A stretch of DNA of 64,000 bases from Stenotrophomonas maltophilia (GCF_002205165.1 NZ_NIVS01000014.1:33606-97605), one strand, 5' to 3'; shown: positions 7,991 to 18,590, counted from the first letter of the stretch. The notes: generated by a model not told the origin, from the letters alone. Translations and numbers: made by a program.

Positions 7991-9874
7991 TCAGGCGTCC
8001 AGCTCTTCCCAGCGCGCGTACGCGGCGTCCAGCTCGGCCTGCACCTTGGCGAGCTTCGCATTGTGCGCGGCCATGTCGGGCGCGCTGCGCTGATAGAACG
8101 CCGGGTCGTTCATCGCGGCGGTGAGGCCTTCGACGTCTTTCTCCAGCGTTTCGATCTTCAGCGGCAGCTGTTCCAGCTCACGCGCATCCTTGTAGCTCAG
8201 CTTGCGCTTGGGCTCGGCTGGCGTGGCCGCGGTAGCCGCCGCCGCGACAGGCTTGGCTGCCACCACCGGTGCGGCCGCGGCCGCGGCGGCCACGCGTGCG
8301 GCGTGGCGCTGCCAGTCGGTATAGCCGCCCACGTACTCGCCGACCACGCCATCGCCTTCCATCACCATCGTGGAGGTCACCACGTTGTCCAGAAAGTCAC
8401 GGTCATGGCTGACCAGCAGCAGCGTGCCCGTGTAATCGCTCAGCAGCTCTTCGAGCAGCTCAAGCGTTTCCACGTCCAGATCGTTGGTCGGTTCATCCAT
8501 CACCAGCAGGTTGGACGGCTGCGCGAACAGCTTGGCCAGCAGCAGCCGGTTGCGCTCACCACCGGACAGGCGGGTGATCGGCGCGCGGGCGCGCTCGGGC
8601 GAGAACAGGAAGTCCTGCAGGTAGGCATGCACGTGCTTGCGCTTGCCGTTGAACTCGATGAAATCGCGGCCCTCGGCTACGTTCTCGATGGCGGTCCAGT
8701 CTTCGCGCAGGACCGCACGGTACTGATCGAAATACGCGATCTGCAGGTTGGTACCGGCGCGCACTTCGCCGCTCTGCGGCTGCAGGTCGCCCAGCAGCAG
8801 CTTGAGCAGCGTGGTCTTGCCGCTACCGTTCGGCCCGATCAGGCCGATACGGTCGCCGCGCAGGATCACGGTGCTGAAATCCTTGACCATCACGCGCTCG
8901 CCGAAGGCGAACGAGATGTCCTTGACGTCGATGACCTTCTTGCCGGAGTTTTCCGCCTGCGCGGCTTCCATGCGCACGTTGCCGCCGAGTTCGCGGCGCT
9001 GCGAACGATCGTTGCGCATCGCCTTGAGGCGGCGCACACGGCCTTCATCGCGGGTGCGGCGGGCCTTGATGCCCTGGCGGATCCAGATTTCTTCCTGCGC
9101 CAGCAGTTTGTCGAAGCGCGCGTTTTCCTGGGCCTGCGCGTTCATGCGCTCTTCGCGGCGGCGCTCGTAGTTGGCCCAGTCGCCCGGCCAGCTGGTGACC
9201 TGGCCGCGGTCGATCTCGACGATGCGGGTGGCCAGTGCACGCAGGAAGCGACGGTCATGGGTGACGAACACCACGCTGCCGTTCCAGTTCTTGAGGAACA
9301 TTTCGAGCCAGTCGATGGCTTCGATGTCCAGGTGGTTGGTCGGTTCGTCGAGCAGCAGCAGATCCGGCGAGGACACCAGCGCGCGGCCGAGCAGCACGCG
9401 GCGCTTCATGCCGCCGGACAGGCGCGCGAATTCGGCATCGCCATCCAGGTCGAGCTTGGTCAGGGTTTCGCTGACGCGCTGATCCAGGCCCCAGCCGTTG
9501 GCGGCATCGATCTTGGCCTGCACGGCCGAGAGCGCATCGCCATCAAAATCCTCGGCCATGCTCAGGTGATGGAACTCGGCCAGCCACTGGCCCAGTTCGC
9601 CCAGGCCATCGGCGACCACGTCGAAGACGCTGCCGGCGGCACCGTGCGGCACCTCCTGTTCCAGGCGGGTGATGCGCACCCCCTGCTGCACGCGGACTTC
9701 GCCGTCATCGGGCTTGTGATCGCCGGACAGCAGTTTGAGCAGGGTCGATTTGCCGGCGCCGTTGCGCCCGATCAGGGCGATACGCTCGCCCGGCTCGATC
9801 GACAGTTCGGCTTTTTCCAGCAACAGGGGGCCGCCGACGCTGAAGTCGACGTTTTGCAGAGTAATCAGAGGCAT
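7991..9874 (-). CDS. uup: ABC-F family ATPase (Uup-like)
   Basis: Soluble ABC-F protein of 627 aa with two ATPase cassettes and no membrane segments. Cassette 1 has GRNGAGKS (about residue 36), signature LSGGMKRR and Walker B LLLLDEPTNHLD. Cassette 2 has GPNGSGKT (about 345), LSGGERNR and LLVMDEPTNDLD. A long charged linker joins them. The C-terminus (about 565-627) is a coiled coil after an Ala-rich hinge, which is the Uup hallmark. The family acts on ribosomes or branched DNA intermediates. It is a single gene between convergent cytochromes and a LysR gene. Confidence 0.92.
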   Translation of the reverse strand: MPLITLQNVDFSVGGPLLLEKAELSIEPGERIALIGRNGAGKSTLLKLLSGDHKPDDGEVRVQQGVRITRLEQEVPHGAAGSVFDVVADGLGELGQWLAEFHHLSMAEDFDGDALSAVQAKIDAANGWGLDQRVSETLTKLDLDGDAEFARLSGGMKRRVLLGRALVSSPDLLLLDEPTNHLDIEAIDWLEMFLKNWNGSVVFVTHDRRFLRALATRIVEIDRGQVTSWPGDWANYERRREERMNAQAQENARFDKLLAQEEIWIRQGIKARRTRDEGRVRRLKAMRNDRSQRRELGGNVRMEAAQAENSGKKVIDVKDISFAFGERVMVKDFSTVILRGDRIGLIGPNGSGKTTLLKLLLGDLQPQSGEVRAGTNLQIAYFDQYRAVLREDWTAIENVAEGRDFIEFNGKRKHVHAYLQDFLFSPERARAPITRLSGGERNRLLLAKLFAQPSNLLVMDEPTNDLDVETLELLEELLSDYTGTLLLVSHDRDFLDNVVTSTMVMEGDGVVGEYVGGYTDWQRHAARVAAAAAAAPVVAAKPVAAAATAATPAEPKRKLSYKDARELEQLPLKIETLEKDVEGLTAAMNDPAFYQRSAPDMAAHNAKLAKVQAELDAAYARWEELDA

Positions 9875-9910
9875 CCGACCATTGTACGGTCTGGCGGTGC
9901 GCGGCGTCGC

Positions 9911-10816
9911 TTACTGCTGACCGAACGCGCCCGCAGGCAGCCCCAGCAGCGCCCCCAGCGCCGGGGGCACCCGCTTGCCCGGATGGCGTACCACCCACAG
10001 CTGGCGCGACAGCGGCGGCAGCGGCGTCTCCACCACGCTCACGCTGCCCAGCGCGAGCAGATCGGCCACCGCATGCCGCGACAGGCAGGCCAGGCCCAGC
10101 CCGGCCGCCGCGGCCTGTTTGATCGCCTCGGTGCTGCCCAGCTGCATGGCGCGGGCAAAGTGATGCAGGTGCGGCAGCAGCGCCTGCTCGACCGCCTCGC
10201 GGGTGCCCGAGCCCGGCTCGCGCAGCAGCCAGCGCGCCTGCGCCAGCGCCGCGATGTCCATGCGAGAGGGCGTCGTTTCCCGTGCGCCGACGATGACCAG
10301 GTCATCGTGCTGCCACGGCAGCACCTGCAGGCCACTTTCGTGGCAGGGCCCTTCAATCAGGCCCAGATCCACCTCCAGGCGCTGGACCGCCGCGACGACG
10401 TCGGCGCTGTTGCCGATCCGCAGGTCCACCTGGGCCTGGGGGTTGACGGCCAGCAGCGTGGCGACGCGGGACGGCAGCAGATAGTTGCCGATCGTGGTGC
10501 TGGCCCCGAGCCGCAGCAGCAGGGGCTGCGCACCGGGCGCGGGTTGCCCGACCCCGGCCAGCCGCTCCAGATCGACGGCGGCGACCAGCAGCGCGCGGGC
10601 GGGGTCCAGCAGCGCCCGTCCCTGCGGGTTGAGTACCAGGCGGCGCCCGATGCGGTCGAACAGCGGACTGGCCAGCTGGCTTTCCAGTTCATTGAGCGCC
10701 GCGCTGGTGGCCGACTGCGACAACGCCAGCTGCGCCCCCGCCGCGGCGGTGGTGCCGGCGTCGGCGACCGCCACGAAAACCTGCCATTGGCGGAGGGTGA
10801 GGTGCATGCCGCTCAT
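9911..10816 (-). CDS. LysR-family transcriptional regulator next to yeiH
   Basis: A 301-aa LysR regulator with an N-terminal winged helix (LTLRQWQVFVAVADAGTT ... LSQSATSAALNELE) and a periplasmic-binding-like effector domain. It is divergent from the YeiH-type transporter, the same arrangement as yeiE/yeiH in enterobacteria, so it probably controls that transporter. An alternative ATG at 10807 (MHLTLRQW) is also plausible. Confidence 0.9.
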   Translation of the reverse strand: MSGMHLTLRQWQVFVAVADAGTTAAAGAQLALSQSATSAALNELESQLASPLFDRIGRRLVLNPQGRALLDPARALLVAAVDLERLAGVGQPAPGAQPLLLRLGASTTIGNYLLPSRVATLLAVNPQAQVDLRIGNSADVVAAVQRLEVDLGLIEGPCHESGLQVLPWQHDDLVIVGARETTPSRMDIAALAQARWLLREPGSGTREAVEQALLPHLHHFARAMQLGSTEAIKQAAAAGLGLACLSRHAVADLLALGSVSVVETPLPPLSRQLWVVRHPGKRVPPALGALLGLPAGAFGQQ

Positions 10817-10911
10817 TAACGCACTGAACAGGTTGAAATGACATGAACAATGCGTTTTACAGGTTCATCAGCGGCGCGCAGGCTATCGCTGTGATCTGAC
10901 TGGAGATACCC
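10817..10911. promoter_or_regulatory. Divergent LysR/yeiH promoter region
   Basis: A 95-bp gap between two divergent starts, more AT-rich than its surroundings. It contains a GGAGA ribosome site for the GTG start of the transporter. LysR operators are normally in such gaps, but I cannot pick an unambiguous T-N11-A site. Confidence 0.4.
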
Positions 10912-11988
10912 GTGAACACCTCTGCCGCCGCCCTGCCCTCCCCCACTATCGCCCAGCGCTGGCGCGGCCGCCTCCCCGGGCTGCTGCTGACCGGCGCCGT
11001 CGCGGCGGCGGCCATGGGAATGGCGCCGCTGCCATGGCTGCAGACGCACGGGATCAGCGCGCTGACCCTGGCCATCGTGCTCGGCATCGCCGTGGGCAAC
11101 ACGGTTTATCCGCGCCTGGCCGCCCCTGCCGGCGCCGGGGTGGGCTTTTCCAAGCACTGGCTGCTGCGGGCGGGCATCGTGTTGTACGGCCTGCGCCTGA
11201 CCTTCCAGGATATCGGCCAGGTCGGTATCGGCGGGGTGCTGATCGATGCGCTGGTGCTGACCAGCACCTTCGCGTTGGCCTGCTGGGCCGGCACGCGCTG
11301 GTTCGGCCTGGACAAGGAGAGCGCCCTGCTGATCGGCGCCGGCAGCTCGATCTGCGGTGCGGCCGCGGTGATGGCGGCCGAGCCGGTGGTGCGCGGGCGC
11401 GCCGAACAGGTGACCGTGGCCGTGTCCACCGTGGTGGTGTTCGGCACGCTCGCGATGTTCCTGTACCCGCTGCTGTACCAGCTCAACCTCGCGCACGGGT
11501 GGCTCCCGATGAGCGCCCAGGCCTACGGCGTGTTCACCGGCTCCACCGTGCATGAGGTCGCCCAGGTGGTCGCCGCCGGCCGCGCGGTGAGCGAGCCGGC
11601 CGCCGACACGGCCGTGATCGCCAAGATGGTGCGCGTGATGATGCTGGCGCCGTTCCTGATCGGGCTGTCGATGCTGCTGGCACGCGGCGGCACGACGGCC
11701 GCGTCCGGCCAACGCGCGAAGATCGTGGTGCCCTGGTTTGCGTTCGGCTTCGTGGCCGTGGCCGGGCTCAATTCGCTGCAGGTGTTGCCGGCGGCCGTGG
11801 TCAGCGCGGCGATCGATCTGGACACCGTGCTGCTGGCGATGGCGATGGCCGCACTCGGTCTGACCACCCATGTGTCAGCGCTGCGCAGGGCCGGGATGAA
11901 GCCGCTGCTGCTGGCGCTGCTGTTGTTCGGTTGGCTGCTGGCGGGCGGGCTGGGGATCAACCTGGGCGTGCACGCGCTGCTGGGCTGA
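10912..11988 (+). CDS. YeiH/UPF0324 family membrane transporter
   Basis: An integral membrane protein of 358 aa with about ten hydrophobic segments, of the YeiH (UPF0324, proposed sulfate/sulfonate exporter) family. Family signatures are [17 protein letters not shown], the [12 protein letters not shown] motif and the [16 protein letters not shown] stretch. Translation probably starts at a GTG with a GGAGA site upstream. It is paired with a divergent LysR regulator. The transported compound is not established from sequence. Confidence 0.9.
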   Translation: MNTSAAALPSPTIAQRWRGRLPGLLLTGAVAAAAMGMAPLPWLQTHGISALTLAIVLGIAVGNTVYPRLAAPAGAGVGFSKHWLLRAGIVLYGLRLTFQDIGQVGIGGVLIDALVLTSTFALACWAGTRWFGLDKESALLIGAGSSICGAAAVMAAEPVVRGRAEQVTVAVSTVVVFGTLAMFLYPLLYQLNLAHGWLPMSAQAYGVFTGSTVHEVAQVVAAGRAVSEPAADTAVIAKMVRVMMLAPFLIGLSMLLARGGTTAASGQRAKIVVPWFAFGFVAVAGLNSLQVLPAAVVSAAIDLDTVLLAMAMAALGLTTHVSALRRAGMKPLLLALLLFGWLLAGGLGINLGVHALLG

Positions 11989-12021
11989 GGCACGCCGGGC
12001 GGACTTCTGCGACACTACCGC

Positions 12022-13404
12022 ATGTCTGAATTCTCCTCCCTGCCGCTGAAACCAGCGCTGCTGCCCGGCATCGATGCCATGGGCTATACCTCGCTCACCC
12101 CCGTGCAGGCCCAGAGCCTGCCGGCCATCCTCGAGCGCCGCGATGTCATCGCACAGGCCCCGACCGGCAGCGGCAAGACCGCCGCCTTCGGCCTGGGCCT
12201 GCTGCAGGCACTGGACCCGTCCGTGACCCGCGCCCAGGCGCTGGTGCTGTGCCCGACCCGTGAGCTGGCCGACCAGGTCGGCAAGCAGATCCGCAAGCTG
12301 GCCACCGGCATTCCGAACCTGAAACTGCTGGTGCTGACCGGCGGCATGCCGCTGGGCCCGCAGCTGGCCTCGCTGGAAGCGCACGATCCGCAGGTCGTGG
12401 TCGGTACGCCCGGGCGCATCCAGGAACTGGGCCGCAAGCGCGTGCTGCACTTGGGTGGCGTGACCACCCTGGTGCTGGACGAAGCCGACCGCATGCTCGA
12501 CATGGGCTTCGAGGAGCCGATCCGCGAGATCGCCGGGCGCACCAGCAAGGACCGCCAGACGCTGCTGTTCTCGGCCACCTTCCCGGATGAGATCCGCGAG
12601 ATCGCCCGCGTGCTGCTGCGCGATCCGGTGGAAGTGACCGTGGAAGGCGCCGACCATGCGCCGGCGATCCGCCACCTGTTCTGCGAGACCGAGCTGGCAC
12701 TGAAGCAGAAGGCGCTGGCCGGCTTGCTGCTGAAGTACACGCCGGAATCGGCCGTGGTGTTCTGCAACACCCGCCGCGATGTCGACGATGTCGCCATTTC
12801 GCTGCAGCAGTTCGGGTTCTCCGCGCTGCCGCTGCACGGCGAGATGGAACAGCGCGACCGCGACGAAGTGCTGGTGCGCTTTGCCAACCGCAGCTGCAAC
12901 GTGCTGGTTGCCAGCGACGTGGCTGCGCGCGGCCTGGATGTGCAGGACCTGGCCGCAGTGATCAATTACGAGCTGCCGACCGATATCGAAACCTATGAAC
13001 ATCGCGTGGGCCGTACCGGCCGCGCCGGTGCGACGGGGCTGGCGATCAGCCTGGTGACGCACCGTGAGCGCAACCGCGCCGACGCACTGGAAGCCGCACA
13101 GGGCAAGCCGCTGGACTGGCAGAAGACGCCGCTGGCCACCGCCCGCCCGCCGGTGCTGCCGCAGGCGGCAATGACCACGCTGCGCATCGATGGTGGCAAG
13201 ACCGACAAACTGCGCCCGGGCGACATACTCGGCGCGCTGACCGGCGATGCCGGGCTGGCTGCCAAATACATTGGCAAGATCGATATCTACGCCACGCGCT
13301 CGTATGTGGCGATCGCACGCGAGCAGGCCGGCCGGGCGATCGCCCAGCTGGAGGCCGGCAAGATCAAGGGCCGCCGGTTCCGCGTCCGCAAAATGGATGT
13401 CTGA
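12022..13404 (+). CDS. dbpA: ATP-dependent RNA helicase DbpA
   Basis: DEAD-box helicase of 460 aa, close to the 457-460 aa of DbpA. It carries motif I APTGSGKT (about residue 50), DEAD in LDEADRMLDMGF, SAT, ARGLDVQ and HRVGRTGRAG. The C-terminal 75 residues (TTLRIDGGKTDKLRPGDILG ... KGRRFRVRKM) form the RNA-binding domain that targets hairpin 92 of 23S rRNA in this family, which is what separates DbpA from other DEAD-box proteins. It would act in late 50S assembly. Monocistronic, followed by two GTAG repeats. Confidence 0.95.
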   Translation: MSEFSSLPLKPALLPGIDAMGYTSLTPVQAQSLPAILERRDVIAQAPTGSGKTAAFGLGLLQALDPSVTRAQALVLCPTRELADQVGKQIRKLATGIPNLKLLVLTGGMPLGPQLASLEAHDPQVVVGTPGRIQELGRKRVLHLGGVTTLVLDEADRMLDMGFEEPIREIAGRTSKDRQTLLFSATFPDEIREIARVLLRDPVEVTVEGADHAPAIRHLFCETELALKQKALAGLLLKYTPESAVVFCNTRRDVDDVAISLQQFGFSALPLHGEMEQRDRDEVLVRFANRSCNVLVASDVAARGLDVQDLAAVINYELPTDIETYEHRVGRTGRAGATGLAISLVTHRERNRADALEAAQGKPLDWQKTPLATARPPVLPQAAMTTLRIDGGKTDKLRPGDILGALTGDAGLAAKYIGKIDIYATRSYVAIAREQAGRAIAQLEAGKIKGRRFRVRKMDV

Positions 13405-13407
13405 GCG

Positions 13408-13430
13408 GTAGAGCCGACCGTCGGTCGGCT
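13408..13430. repeat. SMAG-like palindromic repeat
   Basis: GTAG-headed palindrome (stem AGCCGACC/GGTCGGCT) four bases after the dbpA stop. It is the first of two head-to-tail copies. Confidence 0.85.
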
Positions 13431-13448
13431 GATCGCTTCACGCACGGG

Positions 13449-13471
13449 GTAGAGCCGACCGTTGGTCGGCT
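13449..13471. repeat. SMAG-like palindromic repeat
   Basis: Second copy, same orientation as the one 18 bp upstream, with GTT loop. Together they fill the gap between the dbpA and apt 3' ends and may serve both transcripts as end hairpins. Confidence 0.85.
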
Positions 13472-13519
13472 GCACCTTCGTCGGGGCGTTTGAGGTGCCG
13501 GCCCGCGGCCGGCACTCCC

Positions 13520-14056
13520 TCAGTACACCAGGTTGGCCAGCAGCGGGACGTCACTCGTCCAGCGTTCGCGGCCGCGGAGGCCGGCCAGTTCCACCAGCAC
13601 CGCCGCACCGACCACCTCGACCTGCAGCTGACGGGCCAGCGACAACGCGGCCAGCAGCGTGCCGCCCGTGGCCAGCACATCATCGATCACCAGCACGCGG
13701 GCGCCGGCCGGCAAGGCATCGGCGTGCACTTCAATGCTGTCGGTCCGATATTCCAACGTGTACTCCTGGCGCAGCACCTTGCCCGGCAGCTTGCCCGGCT
13801 TGCGCACCGGCACAAAGCCCACGCCCAGCACCCGCGCCATGGCCGCGCCGAGGATGAAGCCGCGCGACTCGATCCCCATCACCGCCTGCAGGTTGGCATC
13901 GCGCCAGGGCGCGACCATCGCATCGATGGCGGCCGCGAAATCCGGGCCGTCAGCGAGCAGCGGCATGATGTCCTTGAACAGGATGCCCGGCTTGGGGAAA
14001 TCGGCGATGTCGCGCAGGCGGCCGGCCCAGGCGGGCGTGGCGGAAGACTCGGTCAT
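13520..14056 (-). CDS. apt: Adenine phosphoribosyltransferase
   Basis: Purine salvage enzyme converting adenine and PRPP to AMP; 178 aa from the ATG at 14056. It shows [15 protein letters not shown] near the N-terminus and the PRPP loop [16 protein letters not shown] (about residues 120-135), both diagnostic of Apt. A GTG at 14065 would add three residues; the ATG gives the usual family N-terminus. Confidence 0.96.
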   Translation of the reverse strand: MTESSATPAWAGRLRDIADFPKPGILFKDIMPLLADGPDFAAAIDAMVAPWRDANLQAVMGIESRGFILGAAMARVLGVGFVPVRKPGKLPGKVLRQEYTLEYRTDSIEVHADALPAGARVLVIDDVLATGGTLLAALSLARQLQVEVVGAAVLVELAGLRGRERWTSDVPLLANLVY

Positions 14057-14165
14057 GATCGGCACAGCACAAAGGGTGGCATAGGGTAACCGAGCCCCCC
14101 GCAGCAGCGCCTCACAGGCCGGCGTGCGCGGCAGAACGGTTCATCCCGCCCGCCCTCACTGGGGA

Positions 14166-15737
14166 TCACGAACTGCAGGACAGCATCGAGCAGCCGGCCT
14201 TCACCCGTGCCCACTCGGGCCGCTTCGTTGCGAAGTGCTCGCGCCCGGGCTGTACCTCATAGGGGCGCCGCAGCACCTCCAGCAGCGTCTGCACGCCGCT
14301 GAGATCGCCCTGCTCCGCCTGCTCGATCGCTTCCTGGGCCAGCCAGTTGCGCAGCACGTACACCGGGTTGGCGCGGCCCATCTGCTGCTGCCGCGCCTGC
14401 GCGCTGCGCCCATCGGCGCGCAGCCGCGCCGCGTACTGCTGCAGCCACGCCTGCAATGACGGCAGCACCGCTTCCCGGCGTGCCGGGCTGTAGAACGCGT
14501 CTTCCAGCACCGCCACTGCAGGCGCGGCGGGATCGAGATCCATCAAACCACGGAAGGCGAGGGTCATGTCCATCTCACCCTCGTGCAGGATCTCCAGCCA
14601 CGCGGCCATCAGCGCCACATCGTCATCGCGGCAGGTATCCAGGCCCAGCTTCGCGGCGATGTCGGCGCGCTCGCATTCCGCGTGAACCTGCTGGAACCGG
14701 GCCAGCCCGTCATGCAGCGGCGTGACATCCTCGAACAGCGGTGCCAGTGCCTGCGCCAGCCGGGTGAGATTCCAGTACGCCACCTGCGGCTGCGTGCCGA
14801 AACGATAGCGCCGGCCCTGCGCGTCGGTGGTGTTGGGGGTCCACTCCGGATCGTAGTCCTCGACCCAGCCATACGGGCCGTAATCGATGGTGAGCCCCAG
14901 AATCGACAGGTTGTCGGTGTTCATCACGCCATGTACGAAACCGACGCGCATCCAATGCGCGACAAGCACTGCGGTGCGTTCGCAGATCTCGGCGAACCAG
15001 CGTGCATGGCGCGCCTGCCCGGCGTCTGCCAGCGCAGGAAAATCGCGCGCGATGCAGACATCGGCCAACTGCCGCAGCAACGCGGTGTCGCCACGCGAGG
15101 CCGGCAGTTCGAAGGTGCCGAAACGGATGAACGACGGCGCGACGCGGCACACGATCGCGCCGGGTTCGGCTTCAGGGTGACCGTCGTAGAACATGTCGCG
15201 CACCACGGCATCGCCGGTGCCGACCAGGCTCAACGCACGTGTGGTCGGCACGCCGAGGTGATGCATTGCTTCGCTGCACAGGAACTCGCGGATCGACGAG
15301 CGCAGCACCGCTCGCCCATCGGCACCGCGCGAGTAAGGCGTGCGCCCGGCGCCCTTCAACTGCAGCTCCCAGTGCGCCCCTTGCGGGGTGAGCAGCTCGC
15401 CCAGCGAGATCGCACGACCATCGCCGAGCTGCCCCGCCCAATGGCCGAACTGGTGGCCGCCGTAGTTGGCTGCCCACGGCGCCATGCCGGCATACAGCGC
15501 GTTGCCGCCGAATACCCGTGCGAAGTCCTCGCTCTGGATCAGGTCCTCCCCCATGCCCAGCAGCGTGGCCACCTCCGGTGAGTACGCCAGCAGCTGTGGT
15601 GCGGCGACCGGGGTCGGCATCACCGACGACCACGCGGCCTCCCGCACCTCGCGCACGCGCGGGCCGGTTTCCGGGTCGCCGGGCAGGTCACGGATGAAGC
15701 GGTTGTCGAAACGCAGGGGCTGGGTACTCATAGGCAT
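14166..15737 (-). CDS. selO: Protein adenylyltransferase SelO (YdiU family)
   Basis: Pseudokinase-fold AMP transferase of 523 aa that modifies redox proteins. Recognisable stretches are [19 protein letters not shown] (nucleotide-binding region), [37 protein letters not shown] (catalytic Asn/Asp region) and NPVYVLRNW near the C-terminus. The protein ends in SCSS, with Cys at the third-last position, where animal SelO has selenocysteine; family knowledge links that residue to redox control. A second ATG at 15731 is equally possible. Single gene, same strand as the glutathione transferase upstream of it. Confidence 0.95.
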   Translation of the reverse strand: MPMSTQPLRFDNRFIRDLPGDPETGPRVREVREAAWSSVMPTPVAAPQLLAYSPEVATLLGMGEDLIQSEDFARVFGGNALYAGMAPWAANYGGHQFGHWAGQLGDGRAISLGELLTPQGAHWELQLKGAGRTPYSRGADGRAVLRSSIREFLCSEAMHHLGVPTTRALSLVGTGDAVVRDMFYDGHPEAEPGAIVCRVAPSFIRFGTFELPASRGDTALLRQLADVCIARDFPALADAGQARHARWFAEICERTAVLVAHWMRVGFVHGVMNTDNLSILGLTIDYGPYGWVEDYDPEWTPNTTDAQGRRYRFGTQPQVAYWNLTRLAQALAPLFEDVTPLHDGLARFQQVHAECERADIAAKLGLDTCRDDDVALMAAWLEILHEGEMDMTLAFRGLMDLDPAAPAVAVLEDAFYSPARREAVLPSLQAWLQQYAARLRADGRSAQARQQQMGRANPVYVLRNWLAQEAIEQAEQGDLSGVQTLLEVLRRPYEVQPGREHFATKRPEWARVKAGCSMLSCSS

Positions 15738-15768
15738 GAAATGGGGGCAGACCGGCTGCCCCGCAAGT

Positions 15769-16461
15769 TCAGCGCGAACCGCCGCCGAGGTTCAACGAAC
15801 CGCCACGCTCCACTGCACGCTGGTAGGCCGGGCGCTGCTCGATCCGCGCCAGGTAGGCCTGAAGGCGCGGATACGCCGCCATGTCACCGCCGCGGGCAGC
15901 GGCGGCCTGGATCGGGAAACTCATCTGGATGTCCGCTGCGGTAAAGCGCTCACCGGCAAACCACGGCGACTGGCCGAGTTCGCGCTCCATCCAGTCCATG
16001 TGCAGTTTCACCTGCGGCCCCACGAAACCCTTCAGCGCCTTGTCGGCGATGGAGCGCGCAATCGGCTTGGCGAAGAAGGGCATCGGTGCTTTGCGCAGCC
16101 GCGAGAACACCAGCGTCATCACCAGCGGCGGCATCGCCGAGCCTTCGGCGTAATGCATCCAGTACCGGTAGCGCACGCGCTCGGGCGCCTGCGCCGGCAT
16201 CGGCTCGGGCGAGAGCTGGCGGCCACTGTCGTAGCGGTCGGCCAGGTACTCCAGGATCGCGCCGGATTCAGCCAGAACCAGCGTGTCGTCCTGCAGCACC
16301 GGCGACTTGCCCAGCGGATGGACGTCGCGCAGCGCCTGCGGCGCCAGCCAGGTCTTGGGATCACGCTGGTAGTTGACGACCTGGTACGGCAGGCCCAGCT
16401 CTTCGAGCATCCACAGCACGCGCAGCGAGCGCGAGTGGTCCAGATGGTGCACCTTGATCAT
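15769..16461 (-). CDS. Glutathione S-transferase family protein
   Basis: A 230-aa two-domain glutathione transferase. The thioredoxin-like N-terminal half runs [21 protein letters not shown], where Ser in SRS is the likely thiol-activating residue. It has the cis-Pro motif GKSPVLQDD and ESGAILEYL for glutathione binding. The C-terminal helical half includes [11 protein letters not shown], the N-capping box of the fold. Cytosolic detoxification role is general to the family; the specific substrate is unknown. Confidence 0.93.
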   Translation of the reverse strand: MIKVHHLDHSRSLRVLWMLEELGLPYQVVNYQRDPKTWLAPQALRDVHPLGKSPVLQDDTLVLAESGAILEYLADRYDSGRQLSPEPMPAQAPERVRYRYWMHYAEGSAMPPLVMTLVFSRLRKAPMPFFAKPIARSIADKALKGFVGPQVKLHMDWMERELGQSPWFAGERFTAADIQMSFPIQAAAARGGDMAAYPRLQAYLARIEQRPAYQRAVERGGSLNLGGGSR

Positions 16462-16557
16462 CGAGGGTTCCGCAGGGTCAAAGCGGCATCGTAACCGGGC
16501 GGTGGGAACGATGACGTCTTCAACGTGCTCCGCATTGACGATGGCGGGATGCCGCCC

Positions 16558-16592
16558 AATAAAAACGCCGGAAGCTTTCGCTTCCGGCGTTC
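16558..16592 (-). terminator. Intrinsic terminator of the cold-shock gene
   Basis: Stem ACGCCGGAAGC/GCTTCCGGCGT with a short loop at 16565-16590. Read on the minus strand it is followed by a T-run (16561-16564 as A on the plus strand). It lies 30 bp past the csp stop. Confidence 0.85.
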
Positions 16593-16621
16593 TAGGCGAC
16601 CTTACGGTTGCGGGGGGTCGA

Positions 16622-16831
16622 TTAGACCGCCTGCACCTGGTCAGCCTGCATACCCTTCTGGCCCTGCACGGCGACGAAGGTCACCTTCTGGCCTTCCTGC
16701 AGCGACTTGAAGCCGGTGCCCTGGATCGCGCGGAAATGCACGAAGAGGTCCGGGCCGCTTTCCGGGGTGATGAAGCCGAAGCCCTTGGCGTCGTTGAACC
16801 ACTTCACGGTGCCCTGCTGACGATCAGACAT
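16622..16831 (-). CDS. CspA-family cold-shock protein
   Basis: A 69-aa single cold-shock domain with RNP1 (KGFGFITPE, about residues 16-24) and RNP2 (DLFVHFRAI, about 29-37), preceded by GTVKWFNDA. It binds single-stranded RNA/DNA and acts as an RNA chaperone. Own terminator downstream, and a long untranslated leader upstream of the kind seen for cold-regulated csp mRNAs. Whether this copy is cold-induced or constitutive cannot be read from the protein. Confidence 0.95.
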   Translation of the reverse strand: MSDRQQGTVKWFNDAKGFGFITPESGPDLFVHFRAIQGTGFKSLQEGQKVTFVAVQGQKGMQADQVQAV

Positions 16832-17132
16832 GTACTAACTCCTGAAACAATAGTTGAAATAATCGCGGCCGCCGCGTATCGGAGCCGAGACTGAGTTGCA
16901 GGCGTTGGTAAAGCGGATCGATGAGCAGATCGTGAGATCAACTGCACCAGGCCACGATTCACGGTGACCCTAGCAAACACAGTGTGGGTGACGATACTCG
17001 TGTTTTACCGAAAAAGCGATAGCTGGTTTATTCAGCCATCCTCCCCCTCCCGCCTGACAGGACAAGGGGTCGGGCGATCCTACACGAAACCGGAGCCCCT
17101 ATTCAGATTTTTCCTACCTTAAGATCAGCCAA
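16832..17132. promoter_or_regulatory. Long csp leader and intergenic region
   Basis: A 301-bp gap between divergent csp and the YaiI-family gene. The csp side carries an AAAC-rich, structured leader of perhaps 120-160 nt, including GGAG close to the start, consistent with long csp 5' untranslated regions. No ORF or palindromic repeat stands out. The side near 17133 is AT-richer (TTTTTCCTACCTTAAGAT) and probably holds the promoter of the rightward gene. Confidence 0.45.
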
Positions 17133-17609
17133 ATGACCGATGCCTCGACCCCTAAAGTTCACCTCTGGGTGGACGCCGACGCCTGTCCCGCCGTCATCAA
17201 GGAGATCCTGTTCCGGGCCGCCGAGCGTGCCGGGATCGAGATGACCCTGGTCGCGAACCACTGGCTGCGGACGCCTCCGTCCCGTTTCATCCGCTCGATC
17301 CAGGTGCCCCCTGGCCTGGATGTGGCCGACAGCGTGATCGTGGAACGGGTCCAGCCGGGCGATCTGGTCGTCACGCAGGACATTCCCTTGGCGGCCTTGG
17401 TCTTGGACAAGAAGGCCGTCGCATTGAACCCGCGCGGCGAGCTGTACACGCCGGACAACATGGCCGAGCGGCTGTCGATGCGCAATTTCATGGAGGATCT
17501 GCGCGGCGCCGGCGTTCAGACCGGTGGGCCGCCCCCGCTGCATGCACGGGACAAACAGGCCTTCGCTGCGCAGCTGGACCGCTGGCTGGCGCGACGTTCA
17601 GCCCGCTGA
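17133..17609 (+). CDS. YaiI/YqxD family protein (UPF0178)
   Basis: A 158-aa protein of the UPF0178 family. N-terminal [17 protein letters not shown] carries the conserved acidic DADACP motif of a PIN-like fold, followed by VVTQDIPLA and [17 protein letters not shown]. This suggests a nuclease-like metal site, but activity is not established for the family. Monocistronic, divergent from csp. Confidence 0.9.
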   Translation: MTDASTPKVHLWVDADACPAVIKEILFRAAERAGIEMTLVANHWLRTPPSRFIRSIQVPPGLDVADSVIVERVQPGDLVVTQDIPLAALVLDKKAVALNPRGELYTPDNMAERLSMRNFMEDLRGAGVQTGGPPPLHARDKQAFAAQLDRWLARRSAR

Positions 17610-17664
17610 ACAACGGACATGGAGTGAACGATCGGCACCCGGTGGAGCCTTCCAGCGGGCGGCC

Positions 17665-18549
17665 CTACAGGTGAAGCGACAGGCCGCTGGTGAACGTGCG
17701 CCGCTGCCCGGTCAGCGGGTCATCGAAGGCCAGTGCCTTTGCCAGCAGTTGCAGCGGCGCATCGGCCGGCGCATCCGGGAGCAGATCCGGGTACAGATCG
17801 TCGCCTGCGATCGGCGCGCCCAGCCCCGCCATATGCACGCGCAGCTGGTGTTTGCGGCCACTCACCGGGTGCAGCCGGTAGCGCCAGACCGGCCCGGCGC
17901 CGTCGATCACCTCGATGCGGGTCCGGGCATTGGGCTCACCGGGCACCTCGGCCATGCGGAAGAACGGCTCGCCCGGGAGCAGACGGGTATGGCGCTCCAG
18001 CGGGAACGTCAGGCTGGGCAGTGCGGGCGCCAAGGCTTCGTACGCCTTCTCGATACGGCGTTCGCGGAACAGGCGCTGGTAGGCGTCGCGGGTATCGGGC
18101 CGGGTCGAGAACAGCACCAGCCCGGCGGTGAGCCGGTCCAGGCGGTGCAGCGGCACCAGATCCCGGTCGCCGGTGCGCGCCACCAGCCGGGCCAGCAGCG
18201 TCTCGCGCACATAGCCGCCCGCCGGCGTGACCGGCAGGAAGTGCGGCTTGTCGGCCACCAGCAGATGCGCGTCCTGATGCACGATGGCCTCGGCGAAGGG
18301 AATCACCGGTTCATCGGCGACTTCACGGAAGTAGACGATTTCCAGCCCGACCTGCCAGGGATGATCCGGCGCGAGCGCCCTGCCCTGCGCATCCTGCACC
18401 CGCCCACGGGCGAAGCGGTCCACCCACTGCGCGCGGTCGATACGCGGGAAGCGCGCACACAGCCCGTCCAGCAGGCTCGGCCAAGCGCCGGGCGGCAACT
18501 GCAGGCGGCTCGGTGCGGGGGCAGCGAGGATCGGATCGGACGGGCTCAT
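17665..18549 (-). CDS. RluA-family pseudouridine synthase
   Basis: RNA pseudouridine synthase of 294 aa. The catalytic motif is HRLDRLTAGLVLF (Asp about residue 140), preceded by a short N-terminal region with weak S4-like character and LLVADKPHFLPV. Family members modify 23S rRNA or tRNA; the exact uridine cannot be assigned. The start is only 41 bp from the divergent yaeQ start. Confidence 0.9.
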   Translation of the reverse strand: MSPSDPILAAPAPSRLQLPPGAWPSLLDGLCARFPRIDRAQWVDRFARGRVQDAQGRALAPDHPWQVGLEIVYFREVADEPVIPFAEAIVHQDAHLLVADKPHFLPVTPAGGYVRETLLARLVARTGDRDLVPLHRLDRLTAGLVLFSTRPDTRDAYQRLFRERRIEKAYEALAPALPSLTFPLERHTRLLPGEPFFRMAEVPGEPNARTRIEVIDGAGPVWRYRLHPVSGRKHQLRVHMAGLGAPIAGDDLYPDLLPDAPADAPLQLLAKALAFDDPLTGQRRTFTSGLSLHL

Positions 18550-18590
18550 GACGAACCATTATCATGGCGCTCTTTGTTTCAGGTATCCCC

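Noticed and set aside
8063..10819. 918-aa open frame on the plus strand
   Set aside because: Spans two well-supported minus-strand genes (uup and a LysR gene) and has shadow-like composition.
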